From positions 1 to 9,274 of the forward strand of contig JALWKH010000422.1 of assembly GCA_026996635.1 (NCBI GenBank): 9,274 nt of DNA, given 5' to 3'. The stretch's first letter is position 1. Every line of letters begins with the position of its first letter. Of this stretch, positions 1-6,860 are shown piece after piece. This DNA comes from Bacteroidales bacterium. Lineage in GTDB: Bacteria; Bacteroidota; Bacteroidia; Bacteroidales; JALTDM01. A program made the position numbers and the translations under genes. A model generated the notes under the pieces. That model was not told the DNA's origin, made no database searches, and was given only the letters and a program-made list of their open reading frames with translations.

Positions 1-657
1 GTGCCGTTTGGAGACAGGATGTTTTACAATGAAGCCACTTCGGTAATGCTTAAAGTAAGCGGACTTTCGTATTCGGAGATGATAAATTATTTTGAATCTT
101 CATTGGTTTCGGAAATTCAAAAGCAAGGTGGAAGAGGTTTTATTTCTTGTGCAGGTGCCGTAACTACGGGTGAACATTCTGATTTGAAAACTGAAGTGAG
201 AAGTTTGCTGGATTTTTATTTGGCACCGGTAAACGGTTCGAAAAAGAAGAAAATAAGTTTATTTGGCAGACCATCTTCAAAATTGGAAAGCAAAAAAGAA
301 AAGGTTGATATTGAAAAGGGCGAAACCGTATCGTTGATAGGAGACAATAAAACATCGTATATTGCCTCAAAAGTGAACAGCAAGAGAGATTTTGCAAAAT
401 TGGCAAAAGATGCAGGAGTTGATAAGGTTTTGGTAATAAATGAGTTTGATATAAAAGAAGATATGTCTTCGCCTTACAACAACGGAAATGAACACTTGAG
501 GCAAATACAAGTACATTACACGGTTTTTGATGCAAAAGGCAATCCATTGTCAGGTGGTGTTGCCGTAGAAAATTTCAGTTCTGCCGAAAACAATATAAAA
601 GAGGTTGTTAAGTTGCATTTTCCTAATCTTGCAAAACAAATTGTAAGAAAAATTTAA
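1..657 (+). CDS. Hypothetical protein, 5' end cut by window edge
   Basis: An open frame runs from the first base to a TAA at 655-657 (218 visible codons). It begins with GTG at base 1, but that is probably just where the window cuts the gene: no signal peptide or start context is visible, and the frame is open to the edge. The next in-frame ATG is at 19. I do not recognise the family. Visible traits are a Lys/Ser-rich stretch around residues 80-105, probably a linker, followed by a mixed alpha/beta-looking region (about residues 125-218) with hydrophobic strands such as VDKVLVINEF and IQVHYTVFDAKGNPL. There are no transmembrane helices in the visible part. It ends 5 nt before coaE on the same strand, so the two are probably co-transcribed. 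A lost N-terminal signal or lipoprotein peptide is possible but cannot be seen. Confidence is high that it is coding and nil for function. Confidence 0.75.
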   Translation: MPFGDRMFYNEATSVMLKVSGLSYSEMINYFESSLVSEIQKQGGRGFISCAGAVTTGEHSDLKTEVRSLLDFYLAPVNGSKKKKISLFGRPSSKLESKKEKVDIEKGETVSLIGDNKTSYIASKVNSKRDFAKLAKDAGVDKVLVINEFDIKEDMSSPYNNGNEHLRQIQVHYTVFDAKGNPLSGGVAVENFSSAENNIKEVVKLHFPNLAKQIVRKI

Positions 658-662
658 TTGAA

Positions 663-1256
663 ATGACTCTTGTCGGTCTTACCGGAGGTATAGGAAGCGG
701 AAAAAGCTACATTGCAAGTATTTTTGAACATTTGGATGTGCCCGTTTATTATGCGGACGACAGGTCAAAAAAGATTATGACCGATAATTCGGAAGTTGTT
801 GAAAGAGTTAAGGGTTTGTTGGGGCAAGATGCATATTTTGAAAATGGCAGGCTTAATAAACAATATATTGCTCAAAAGATTTTTTCCGATTTTGAACTTA
901 AAAAGAAATTGGAGGCTATTGTCCATCCTGCCGTAAAAAAGGATTTTAGCGATTGGGTAGATCAAAATAAAGACGAAAAATTGCTTATAAAAGAAAGTGC
1001 TTTGTTGATAGAAAGCGGCAGTTACAAGGAAATGGATTTTGTAGTTGTGGTCAGCGCACCGGTCGATTTACGCATAAAGCGTGTGATGGTAAGGGATAAA
1101 AAAAGCAAGGAGGAAGTGATTGCACTTATCAATTCCCAACTGAGTGATGATGAACGCATAAAATTTGCAAATTTTGTTATAGATAATTCGGGAGATGTTT
1201 TAATTTTGTCTCAAATCGTTGAATTATTAAAAAAAATAAAAGTAAATGTCATTTAA
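663..1256 (+). CDS. coaE: Dephospho-CoA kinase
   Basis: This cytoplasmic P-loop kinase phosphorylates the 3'-hydroxyl of the ribose of dephospho-CoA using ATP, the final step of coenzyme A synthesis. The 197-residue length is normal for bacterial CoaE (about 200). Visible signatures are the Walker A loop [11 protein letters not shown] (residues 5-15), the acidic YADD motif at 30-33 in the usual DAD position, IVHPAV (86-91) with its conserved His-Pro, the ESALLIESG segment (111-119) matching the family's ExPLLFE-type strand, a LID-like region with R137, R140 and R144-D145, and the C-terminal FVIDNSG (171-177). The ATG at 663 puts the P-loop at the expected distance from the N-terminus. The gene starts 5 nt after the upstream ORF. 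Its last 11 nt overlap the start of the next gene, which suggests translational coupling. No defect is seen in the catalytic motifs. Confidence 0.96.
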   Translation: MTLVGLTGGIGSGKSYIASIFEHLDVPVYYADDRSKKIMTDNSEVVERVKGLLGQDAYFENGRLNKQYIAQKIFSDFELKKKLEAIVHPAVKKDFSDWVDQNKDEKLLIKESALLIESGSYKEMDFVVVVSAPVDLRIKRVMVRDKKSKEEVIALINSQLSDDERIKFANFVIDNSGDVLILSQIVELLKKIKVNVI

Positions 1257-1965
1257 AAAGTGGATAGGAGGCGGCCTCGGGTGGTTGTTTTTCGGGCCAA
1301 TCGGAGGGCTTATCGGTTTTGCATTGGGAAGCCTGTTGGATATTGATCCCAATAAAGCGGAACAAGCAGACCCTAATAAAGTAAGGCAAGGAGAATTTAC
1401 GGCTTCGTTGCTGGTTTTGATTGCGGCTATAATGAAAGCCGACGGCAGGGTCTTAAAAAGTGAGTTGAATTTTGTGAAGAAATTTTTGGTAGATAATTTC
1501 GGTGAAGCCCGTGCCAAGCAGATGTTGATTGTGCTTCGGGATATGATAAAAAAGGATATCCCGGTTTCCCAAATTGCAGATGACATAAAAATTCACTTGA
1601 ATTACAGTTCACGGTTGCAGTTGCTTCATTTTATGTTCGGTTTGGCTGCTGCAGACGGTTATGTTGACCCTAAAGAACTGGAGGTTATTAAGCAAATTTC
1701 GTTTGGAATAGGCATTAGTTCAACCGATTTTGATTCCATTAAGTCAATGTTTGTAAAAGATGATTTGTCTCCGTACAAGATTTTAGGTGTGTCACCGGAT
1801 GCAACCGATGAAGAAATAAAAAAAGCTTACCGTAAAATGGCAATGAAGTATCATCCTGACAAACTTTCGTATCTTGATGAAAAAATGAAAAAAGCTGCGG
1901 AAGAGAAATTTAAGAAAGTAAATGAGGCTTATCATCAAATAAAAAAGATAAGGGGAATGAAGTAA
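1246..1965 (+). CDS. djlA: DjlA-like co-chaperone: TerB domain plus C-terminal J domain
   Basis: This 239-residue protein has a DjlA-type domain order. Residues 1-32 form a Gly-rich hydrophobic segment ([18 protein letters not shown]) that could insert in or lie on the membrane. Residues about 48-170 are an all-helical TerB-like domain carrying the two paired acidic motifs KADGRV (64-69) and [14 protein letters not shown] (135-148). Residues about 175-239 are a J domain starting [21 protein letters not shown], with the HPD tripeptide at 203-205. In the J-domain family HPD is what stimulates Hsp70 (DnaK) ATPase, so a role as a DnaK co-chaperone is expected; the client is unknown. The ATG at 1246 lies inside the end of coaE (11-nt overlap, different frame), and no later in-frame start would keep the N-terminal segment. 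DjlA in E. coli is an inner-membrane protein; equivalence in function here is inference from architecture. Confidence 0.88.
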   Translation: MSFKKWIGGGLGWLFFGPIGGLIGFALGSLLDIDPNKAEQADPNKVRQGEFTASLLVLIAAIMKADGRVLKSELNFVKKFLVDNFGEARAKQMLIVLRDMIKKDIPVSQIADDIKIHLNYSSRLQLLHFMFGLAAADGYVDPKELEVIKQISFGIGISSTDFDSIKSMFVKDDLSPYKILGVSPDATDEEIKKAYRKMAMKYHPDKLSYLDEKMKKAAEEKFKKVNEAYHQIKKIRGMK

Positions 1966-2017
1966 TGTTCCGGTTGTTTGGGGATGAGGTTTGAATGTAT
2001 AAACAAAATGTAAATAA
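1966..2017 (+). other. 52-nt spacer between djlA-like gene and tmk
   Basis: This is the only sizeable gap in the left gene group. It has no inverted repeat with a T run, so no terminator is evident. It contains TTTG-type triplets (for example in GGTTTGAATG) but no TAnnTTTG -7 box at a sensible distance. I therefore see no support for a separate tmk promoter, and tmk may be read from the upstream transcript. The bases just before the tmk ATG are A-rich, as is usual for translation starts in this phylum. Confidence 0.4.
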
Positions 2018-2692
2018 ATGAAATTTATTGTAATAGAAGGGCTTGACGGTTCAGGTAAAACTACCCAAATTGAAATGGTAAAGTCATATTTTGAAGCAAA
2101 AGGGATTCCTACTCGTTATATACATTTTCCGGATTACAACTCGCCTGTATTCGGGGAATTGATAACGAAATTTTTGAGAGGTGAACTTGGAGATATAAAT
2201 ACTGTTCATCCTTATTTAGTTGCATTATTGTATGCCGGAGACAGGAATAATTCAAAAGATTTGATAAATTCATGGTTAAATTCGGGTTTTGTTGTTTTGG
2301 CAGACCGTTATGTATATTCCAATATTGCATACCAGGGCATTAAGATAAAAGATGCTGAAGAGCGAAAAAAGTTTATGGATTGGAATCTGAAAATGGAATA
2401 TGAATATTTTGGTATTCCCAAGCCTGATTTGAATTTATATCTTGATGTTCCGTTTAGTTTTGTAAAAGCAAATTTGGGAGAGAGGGCTTTAAATGAACAA
2501 CGAAAATATTTGAAAGGCAAGAAAGACATTCACGAGGCTGATTTCTCTTTTCAGGAAAGTGTGTTTGGTATGTATAAAGAAATAGTTAATCTTTATGACG
2601 ATTTTGTTGCTATAAAGTGTTACGATGAGAAAGGCAATGTTTTGGCAAAAGAAAAAATAACAGAAAAAATTATCAATAAGATTGAAGGATAA
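2018..2692 (+). CDS. tmk: Thymidylate kinase (dTMP kinase)
   Basis: This enzyme phosphorylates dTMP to dTDP with ATP in the cytoplasm, on the route to dTTP for DNA synthesis. The 224-residue length is near the family norm (about 205-225). Visible motifs are the P-loop EGLDGSGKTTQ (residues 7-17), the FPDY segment at 37-40, a YAGDR segment at 72-76, the DRY motif at 96-98 followed by SNIAYQG, the strand LNLYLDVP (138-145), and a LID-like region around 154-174 rich in Arg/Lys (R156, R162, then KGKKDIHEAD). The P-loop has no basic residue at the position where yeast and human enzymes carry Arg, while the LID is basic, which fits the bacterial type II arrangement. The gene is last on the + strand and its stop codon runs straight into a terminator hairpin shared with the converging gene. 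Confidence 0.95.
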   Translation: MKFIVIEGLDGSGKTTQIEMVKSYFEAKGIPTRYIHFPDYNSPVFGELITKFLRGELGDINTVHPYLVALLYAGDRNNSKDLINSWLNSGFVVLADRYVYSNIAYQGIKIKDAEERKKFMDWNLKMEYEYFGIPKPDLNLYLDVPFSFVKANLGERALNEQRKYLKGKKDIHEADFSFQESVFGMYKEIVNLYDDFVAIKCYDEKGNVLAKEKITEKIINKIEG

Positions 2693-2721
2693 AAAAAGGC
2701 TGCCGGTGAGCAGCCTTTTTT
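2692..2721. terminator. Bidirectional intrinsic terminator between convergent genes
   Basis: A perfect 6-bp GC-rich stem, GGCTGC (2698-2703) against GCAGCC (2710-2715), has a 6-nt loop CGGTGA. It is flanked by an A run on the left (2691-2697) and a T run on the right (2716-2721). Counting A-T pairs the stem extends to 12 bp. On either strand the transcript shows a GC stem followed by a U run, so it can stop both tmk transcription (+) and the surface-protein transcript (-). It overlaps the last base of the tmk stop codon and lies 2 nt from the stop of the opposing gene, so the two 3' ends share one compact element. Confidence 0.9.
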
Positions 2722-2723
2722 GT

Positions 2724-5700
2724 TTATCTTATGAGAGTTACATTTCCGCTTTTTTCTTGTTTTATACCGTCTTTGTCTAGATAAACACAATACCATTTAT
2801 AAACTCCGGGTTCACCTAATTTGCCTCCCTTGATTGTTCCATCCCAACTGTATTTTGCAGGATTTTCCGGGTCATATTTATTTGTTTCCCATACTTTTTC
2901 ACCCCATCTGTCGAAAACAGCCAAATAGAAGTTATTCGGGTCAATTCCATGACCTACCACATAGAAAACAGGATTTATTTCATCACCGTCAGGGGTAAAT
3001 GCAGTTGGAGCATAAAAAGAATATTGGTCTCTAATGTAAATTCTTGCTTCTGCTGTGTCCTTACACCCGTATTCCGTTTCAACTACTAACGTTACCGGAT
3101 ATTCAATGTTACCCGGACTTGAAGGATATACGTGTCTCGGGTTAGTTGCAGTTGACATTGTACTGTCACCGAAATCCCAATAAGAAGCGAATGTAGTAGA
3201 AGATTGATTTATGAATTCTATCACAGGGTTAATAACGCTGGCTACATTTCTACTGGTCTTAAATTTAGCTTCAGGCTTAGGATATACGGTTATCATATTG
3301 GGGAAATAATATGAACTTTCGCAACCGTCATTTGTAGTATAATGTAAACTTACCGAATAAGTACCACCGTCATTGTAAACATGATGCGGATTTTGTTGGT
3401 ACGAAAAACTGTTGTCGGAGTTATCACCGAAATTCCATAGGAATAATTGTATCTCATTTAATTCTCCGTTAGGATTAAAGTTAACAGGTAACGGAGCGCA
3501 ACCTTCCAAAGTGTCGGAACTGAATGTAATTACCGGAACGGGATATAATCCTACAGGAATTTCTTCTTGTGCTACATAGTCACATTGATCTCTGACTTCC
3601 AAGTAATATGTTTGTGATTGGTTTGGGTAAATAGTGTCGTTATTTCCAATAGGATCTCCTTCAAAATATGCTTGGTATGGCGGATTTCCACCGGTTGCTG
3701 TGTAAAATACTACCACAGGTTCACCCGGACATACAGAATCCTTATTTGTACCTACCATCAGATTTATATCGGGATAAACATATATTTCTGAAGTTGCTTC
3801 TGCTAGACAACCATGATCATCAGTTACTGTTATTGTATATGTGGTTGAGTCGGTTGGAATTACAGTTATGTTTGGCACAGTGTCACCTGTTTCCCAGTGG
3901 TAACTGTAAGGATAAGTTCCTCCGGTTGCTGATGCTGTTAAATCTACATTCGTATTTTTGCAAACCAACATTCCGGAATTTACAGAAGCTACTAATTGGT
4001 CGGGTTGGGACATAATGGTGTCAAAATATGCACTACAGTTATGGTCATCTGTTACGGTTAGTCTTATTGTGTCTCCACATACCATAGTTGCTGTTGAGGT
4101 ATTTTCTCCTGTTGACCAATTATAATGATACGGAGCTAAGCCACCTTCTGCGGATATACTTATTACACCGTCACAATATCCGTAACAAGAAGGTTCTTGA
4201 GCATAAGTAGTATGTAGGTGTATTTGCGGCAATTGGTTGATTGTAACCGTTGCTGTAGCTTGGCAACCATTTGCATCTGTAACCGTTACAGTATGATCGC
4301 CTACACAAAGGTCTGTGTGGGTTTGATCCATGCCACCCTCACCTGTCCACCAAAAATATGAATATGGTTGGGTTCCTCCATCTGCATTTATGGTTGCATG
4401 ACCATCGCAAGTTCCCCAGCAACCGGCATCCTGTACATCACTGAAGTATGCAATAAGTTGTTGTGGCTCGGATATTGAAACAGAGTCGATAGCAGAGCAA
4501 CCATTAGCATCAACAACGGTAACTGTATAATCTCCGGCAGATAATGTTTGAGCCGTGTTACCACTTTCACCGTCACTCCAGTTAATTGAATATGGAGTAG
4601 TTCCACCGTTTACTTCTATTTGGGCAGTACCGTCACTCAGCCCGTAACATGAAACATCAGTGTGAGATGTTATATTTGTTGTGAGCTGGGGCGGCTCATT
4701 TATTGTCGTTGATAATGTAGCCTGACAACCATGGTCGTCCGTTACGGTAACTGTTACCGTGCCACCACATAAGGAGTCGGCATCGGGAGAAGTATCTCCA
4801 TTAGACCAGGAATATGTATATGGAGGTGTTCCGTAAGTTGCATTTACGGATATACTTCCGTTGCATTCTCCGTAACAAGTAACGTCTTGCTGGTTTGCAA
4901 AAGTCAATTGTAGGGCTTCCGGTTGTGAGATAGTGACAGTGTGAACTTCTTCACAATCTAGGCTGTCCGAAATAGTAACGGTGTATGTTCCTGCACTTAA
5001 TCCTGTTTGAATAGAATCATTTAACGAAGGATTGTTTGACCAAGTATAGGTATATGGAGGAGTTCCTCCTTGTACGGAAACCGTTATGCTTCCATCGTTA
5101 CCACCATAACATGAAACATCGGTGTGGTTGACTGTAATACTAATTGGATCATCTTGGTCTATAACAAAAGTATCAACAACAGAACAACCGTTTGCATCTG
5201 TGACTGTTACTGTATAGGTTCCTGCAGTAAAGTTGCTTCCTGTTCCGTTTGACCAAGTGTAAGTGTAGGGAGGTGTGCCTCCTTGCGGGTTATTATTTAC
5301 TACATAGTTGCCGCAAGATACTTCTTCTACTGTTACATCATTTGTAAGTTCGGGAGGTACGACTATAGTGGCATAAGATGTATCAGAGTAACATCCGTTC
5401 CAATCAACATATAAGCTGACGACATGGGTTCCCGGTGTTGTCCAAGAAACATTGAATGGTCCTACAGCAGAGGTTGCAGGTGTAGGTTGACCACCGTCAA
5501 CATCCCAATAATAGTCGGCACCTGTAGCGTTCCCTGTGTAAGTTATTGTAGAACTTTCTCCGTAACAGTTAATGGGGGTTGCTGTAAAATCAGAGGTCGG
5601 ACTTTCATTAAATTTTATGATAACGGTATCACTGCAAGAACCGTTTCCGACATCAGCAGTCCATACAAAAGAATAAGTGCCATAACTGTCAACAGTAACG

Positions 5701-6800
5701 GTTGAATTTGGAGAGTTTGGGTCTGAAAATGTTGCACCCGCTGTAGATTCCCAGTGTGAGTTTGTACCTGCATCTTGGGCTTGTAATTGATAAGAAAGTC
5801 CACAAACTTGATCATCAGGTCCGGCATAAACACTAAAAGCAGGAGTTACGGTAATTTGATCTGTAGCCGTAATATTATCTCCACTACAATTATGATAAAT
5901 TACTTCTGCAGTGTAAACTGTTTGTGTTCCCGGGCATACTTGAACAGAAGGTCCTGTTCCAATTAAGGTTCCCGTTGTGTTATCTCCTTCGTACCAGTTT
6001 ATTTCATAGTTAGCAGGCCCGCTTGGTGTAAATCTCCAAGCTTCGTTGTGAGCTTCCCAAGCTCCTGTGTTTCTGCCGGGAGGTGTATAACCAACGCTAC
6101 CATCTGAATTTTGAATTCCTATTACGGCATTACCGCTATTCCAGCTATAACATACTGGTTTATCTTGTATATAAACTTCAATAACATTTGTTCCTTCATA
6201 TAAAACAATTTGTTGTGTAGTTTGGATAGAATTACACTCATAATGACATACATGATCAAATTTAAAAACAAAAGTTCTGCATGGGTAACTCCCTGTGATA
6301 TCGTAATATACATTTCCACAAACTTGAGGGTCAATATCATGATATGCTCCGAAAATTGCATTGGTTATAAGACTACTGCTTGGAACAGAAGCTGAAAAAG
6401 AATATTCACAAAAACTACCTGCATCATGTGGATTAAAACTAAGGACGCCGTTAGAACCAACCCAAACAGTATTATAAGAATTGCCGAAAAAACAAAAATT
6501 AAAAGGCAAATTAATCGGAGGACTCCAAACATCATCAGTGTTTACTGAAACTCCTGTCCCTCCTGAATATGAAAATGGGGGATTGTATGGAATAGAAGTT
6601 ACGGTATATTGGTTTGTACTACCTGTTTCTAGCACAGTTGCTGTCAGTGTCACACAAGGGTTGTCGCATGATGTTGTTAACTGTTCACCCTGATCTATTG
6701 TTATATTGGGGCAACCGGGATATTGGGAATAAACATTTTTTGTATTAAAAAATGAAAATATGGATACAATTATAAAACTTAAGGAAACAATTTTTTTCAT
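2724..6800 (-). CDS. Large T9SS-exported SprB-repeat/PKD surface protein (adhesin-like)
   Basis: This predicted 1358-residue secreted protein has, in order: a signal peptide (1-25/26), a Cys-rich N-terminal beta domain (about 27-262), Ig- and PKD-like domains (263-484), about eight repeats of 76-78 residues with the SprB-type core CYGxxDGxIxVxxxGGTPPYTYxWSNG (485-1089), two PKD domains with WNFGD (1122-1126) and WDFGD (1208-1212), and a gliding-motility-associated C-terminal domain (1259-1358) ending SGNVTLIR. In Bacteroidota this C-terminal family directs export through the type IX secretion system. SprB of Flavobacterium johnsoniae, which has such repeats, is a mobile gliding adhesin but is far larger, so this is a relative in domain type, not a proven SprB. 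I chose the ATG at 6798-6800 because it begins a typical signal peptide (MKKIVSLSF); an in-frame TTG at 6816-6818 would only add six residues. It is third after the polysaccharide genes and has its own likely promoter. Ligand unknown; adhesion is inferred. Confidence 0.92.
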   Translation of the reverse strand: MKKIVSLSFIIVSIFSFFNTKNVYSQYPGCPNITIDQGEQLTTSCDNPCVTLTATVLETGSTNQYTVTSIPYNPPFSYSGGTGVSVNTDDVWSPPINLPFNFCFFGNSYNTVWVGSNGVLSFNPHDAGSFCEYSFSASVPSSSLITNAIFGAYHDIDPQVCGNVYYDITGSYPCRTFVFKFDHVCHYECNSIQTTQQIVLYEGTNVIEVYIQDKPVCYSWNSGNAVIGIQNSDGSVGYTPPGRNTGAWEAHNEAWRFTPSGPANYEINWYEGDNTTGTLIGTGPSVQVCPGTQTVYTAEVIYHNCSGDNITATDQITVTPAFSVYAGPDDQVCGLSYQLQAQDAGTNSHWESTAGATFSDPNSPNSTVTVDSYGTYSFVWTADVGNGSCSDTVIIKFNESPTSDFTATPINCYGESSTITYTGNATGADYYWDVDGGQPTPATSAVGPFNVSWTTPGTHVVSLYVDWNGCYSDTSYATIVVPPELTNDVTVEEVSCGNYVVNNNPQGGTPPYTYTWSNGTGSNFTAGTYTVTVTDANGCSVVDTFVIDQDDPISITVNHTDVSCYGGNDGSITVSVQGGTPPYTYTWSNNPSLNDSIQTGLSAGTYTVTISDSLDCEEVHTVTISQPEALQLTFANQQDVTCYGECNGSISVNATYGTPPYTYSWSNGDTSPDADSLCGGTVTVTVTDDHGCQATLSTTINEPPQLTTNITSHTDVSCYGLSDGTAQIEVNGGTTPYSINWSDGESGNTAQTLSAGDYTVTVVDANGCSAIDSVSISEPQQLIAYFSDVQDAGCWGTCDGHATINADGGTQPYSYFWWTGEGGMDQTHTDLCVGDHTVTVTDANGCQATATVTINQLPQIHLHTTYAQEPSCYGYCDGVISISAEGGLAPYHYNWSTGENTSTATMVCGDTIRLTVTDDHNCSAYFDTIMSQPDQLVASVNSGMLVCKNTNVDLTASATGGTYPYSYHWETGDTVPNITVIPTDSTTYTITVTDDHGCLAEATSEIYVYPDINLMVGTNKDSVCPGEPVVVFYTATGGNPPYQAYFEGDPIGNNDTIYPNQSQTYYLEVRDQCDYVAQEEIPVGLYPVPVITFSSDTLEGCAPLPVNFNPNGELNEIQLFLWNFGDNSDNSFSYQQNPHHVYNDGGTYSVSLHYTTNDGCESSYYFPNMITVYPKPEAKFKTSRNVASVINPVIEFINQSSTTFASYWDFGDSTMSTATNPRHVYPSSPGNIEYPVTLVVETEYGCKDTAEARIYIRDQYSFYAPTAFTPDGDEINPVFYVVGHGIDPNNFYLAVFDRWGEKVWETNKYDPENPAKYSWDGTIKGGKLGEPGVYKWYCVYLDKDGIKQEKSGNVTLIR
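2727..3026 (-). other. T9SS / gliding-motility-associated C-terminal domain
   Basis: Residues 1259-1358 match the CHU_C/TIGR04131-type domain: YAPTAFTPDGDEINPVF at the start, FDRWGEKVWE around 1296-1305, SWDGTIKGG around 1318-1326, GVYKWYCVY around 1332-1340, and SGNVTLIR at the very end. This is the type-B class of T9SS C-terminal signal, used for export of SprB-like proteins with the help of PorP/SprF-like outer-membrane partners. No sprF/porP-like gene lies directly beside it in the window; the next base-pairs hold the terminator and then tmk on the other strand. Confidence 0.92.
3027..3533 (-). other. Two PKD domains of the surface protein
   Basis: Residues 1090-1175 and 1176-1258 show the PKD hallmarks. 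The first has FLWNFGDNSDNS, then NPHHVYNDGGTYSVSLHYTTNDGC. The second has SYWDFGDSTMS, then NPRHVYPSSPGN and VTLVVETEYGCKDT. The aromatic-x-F-G-D turn followed by a xxHxY strand is what defines the family. In surface proteins PKD domains are usually structural spacers. The second domain has a single cysteine (1246) where the first has a possible pair (1101 and 1160). Confidence 0.85.
3534..3995 (-). repeat. Two divergent units continuing the SprB-like repeat period
   Basis: Residues 936-1011 (76 residues) and 1012-1089 (78 residues) keep the repeat length and the two outer cysteines (947/998 and 1024/1073) but lose the CYG..DG signature. The first still shows ATGGTYPYSYHWETGD and YTITVTDDHGC, so it is clearly a repeat relative. 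The second keeps only ATGGNPPYQAYFEGD and YYLEVRDQC. They look like eroded or specialised units linking the array to the PKD domains, though they could also be classed as Ig-like Bacteroidota domains. Confidence 0.6.
3996..5348 (-). repeat. SprB-like repeat array, six units
   Basis: Six tandem protein-level repeats occupy 5148-5348, 4914-5147, 4686-4913, 4458-4685, 4224-4457 and 3996-4223 (residues 485-551, 552-629, 630-705, 706-781, 782-859, 860-935). Apart from the shorter first unit they are 76 or 78 residues long. Each carries a core like CYG..DG, then GGTPPYTYxWSNG, then AGTYTVTVTDANGC, then a QP/EP-type boundary. The first unit lacks CYG and is degenerate. At DNA level the units have diverged: the stretch coding GTPPYTYTW at 5038-5072 and 5251-5285 is nearly identical but differs mainly at third codon positions, which fits old duplication with the protein sequence kept. 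Units 2, 4 and 5 after the degenerate one (residues 630, 782 and 860 onward) carry two extra cysteines. Confidence 0.88.
5349..6014 (-). other. Ig-like and PKD-like domains before the repeat array
   Basis: Residues 263-484 look like three beta-sandwich modules. The first (about 263-322) reads INWYEGDNTTGTLIGTG and then VCPGTQTVYTAEV, an Ig-like pattern common in Bacteroidota surface proteins. The second (about 323-398) starts VYAGPDDQVCG and contains WESTAGATFSDPNSPNSTV, then YSFVWTADVGNGSCSDTV. The third (about 400-481) is PKD-like: FTATPINCYGESSTITYTG, YYWDVDGG, then TPGTHVVSLYVDWNGC. Boundaries are approximate. They probably act as a rigid stalk between the head and the repeats. Confidence 0.55.
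6015..6722 (-). other. Cys-rich N-terminal beta domain of the surface protein
   Basis: Residues about 27-262 lie before any repeat. Recognisable pieces are WSPPINLPFNFCFFGN, VWVGSNGVLSFNP, AIFGAYHDIDP, RTFVFKF, QQIVLYEGTNVIEVYI and NAVIGIQNSDGSVGYTPPGRN, ending EAWRFTPSGP. This order (FFG..Y..., GSNG.LSF, then IVLYEGTNVIEVY, then GIQN.DG) resembles the nidogen-like beta-sandwich found at the N-terminus of many Bacteroidota surface proteins; I make that match from memory of the pattern. About ten cysteines (for example at 30, 45, 49, 103, 131, 161, 174, 185, 189, 217) suggest several disulfides. Function is unknown; it may be the exposed binding head. Confidence 0.55.
6723..6800 (-). other. 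Signal peptide of the surface protein
   Basis: Residues 1-26 have a basic start (MKK), a hydrophobic core (IVSLSFIIVSIFSFF) and a polar end NTKNVYSQ, typical of a Sec signal peptidase I substrate. Cleavage probably falls near the S-Q step. There is no lipobox Cys at the right distance, so a lipoprotein is not indicated. T9SS cargo first crosses the inner membrane by Sec, which agrees with the C-terminal domain of the same protein. Confidence 0.85.
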
Positions 6801-6860
6801 AACTAAACTTTTTATCAAGAAATAAAACGAATGAATTGCTGCAATGGTTGCGTATAAATC

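Noticed and set aside
164..547. Open frame of 127 codons on the minus strand opposite the first gene
   Set aside because: It lies wholly inside the + strand gene, has a low-complexity composition and no recognisable motif; it looks like a shadow frame.
1246..1965. Tellurite-resistance function suggested by the TerB domain
   Set aside because: No other ter genes are present and the TerB plus C-terminal J-domain order is that of DjlA-like co-chaperones.
1966..2017. A separate promoter for tmk
   Set aside because: TTTG triplets are present but there is no TAnnTTTG element at suitable spacing.
5055..5068. Short GGAGG/CCTCC hairpin (also at 5271-5284) as a terminator or regulatory stem
   Set aside because: It is a by-product of coding the GGTPP turn of the repeats and sits in the middle of the gene with no T run.
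3996..5348. Regularly spaced similar sequences that might suggest a CRISPR or DNA satellite array
   Set aside because: The period is about 228-234 bp, the similarity is at protein level within one reading frame, and copies differ mainly at third codon positions.
5424..5705. Open frames inside the surface-protein gene on the + strand and in other minus frames (for example 3668-4015, 4388-4606, 5615-5833)
   Set aside because: They arise from the repetitive composition of the 4-kb gene, and none has a domain-like pattern or start context.
2724..6800. Naming the large protein SprB
   Set aside because: The domains match SprB-type proteins, but at 1358 residues it is several times smaller than F. 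johnsoniae SprB, and these repeats and C-terminal domains are common in many Bacteroidota surface proteins.
6801..6818. TTG at 6816-6818 as start of the surface protein, adding six residues
   Set aside because: The ATG at 6798-6800 begins a textbook signal peptide (MKK plus hydrophobic core); the extension adds nothing and uses a rare start.
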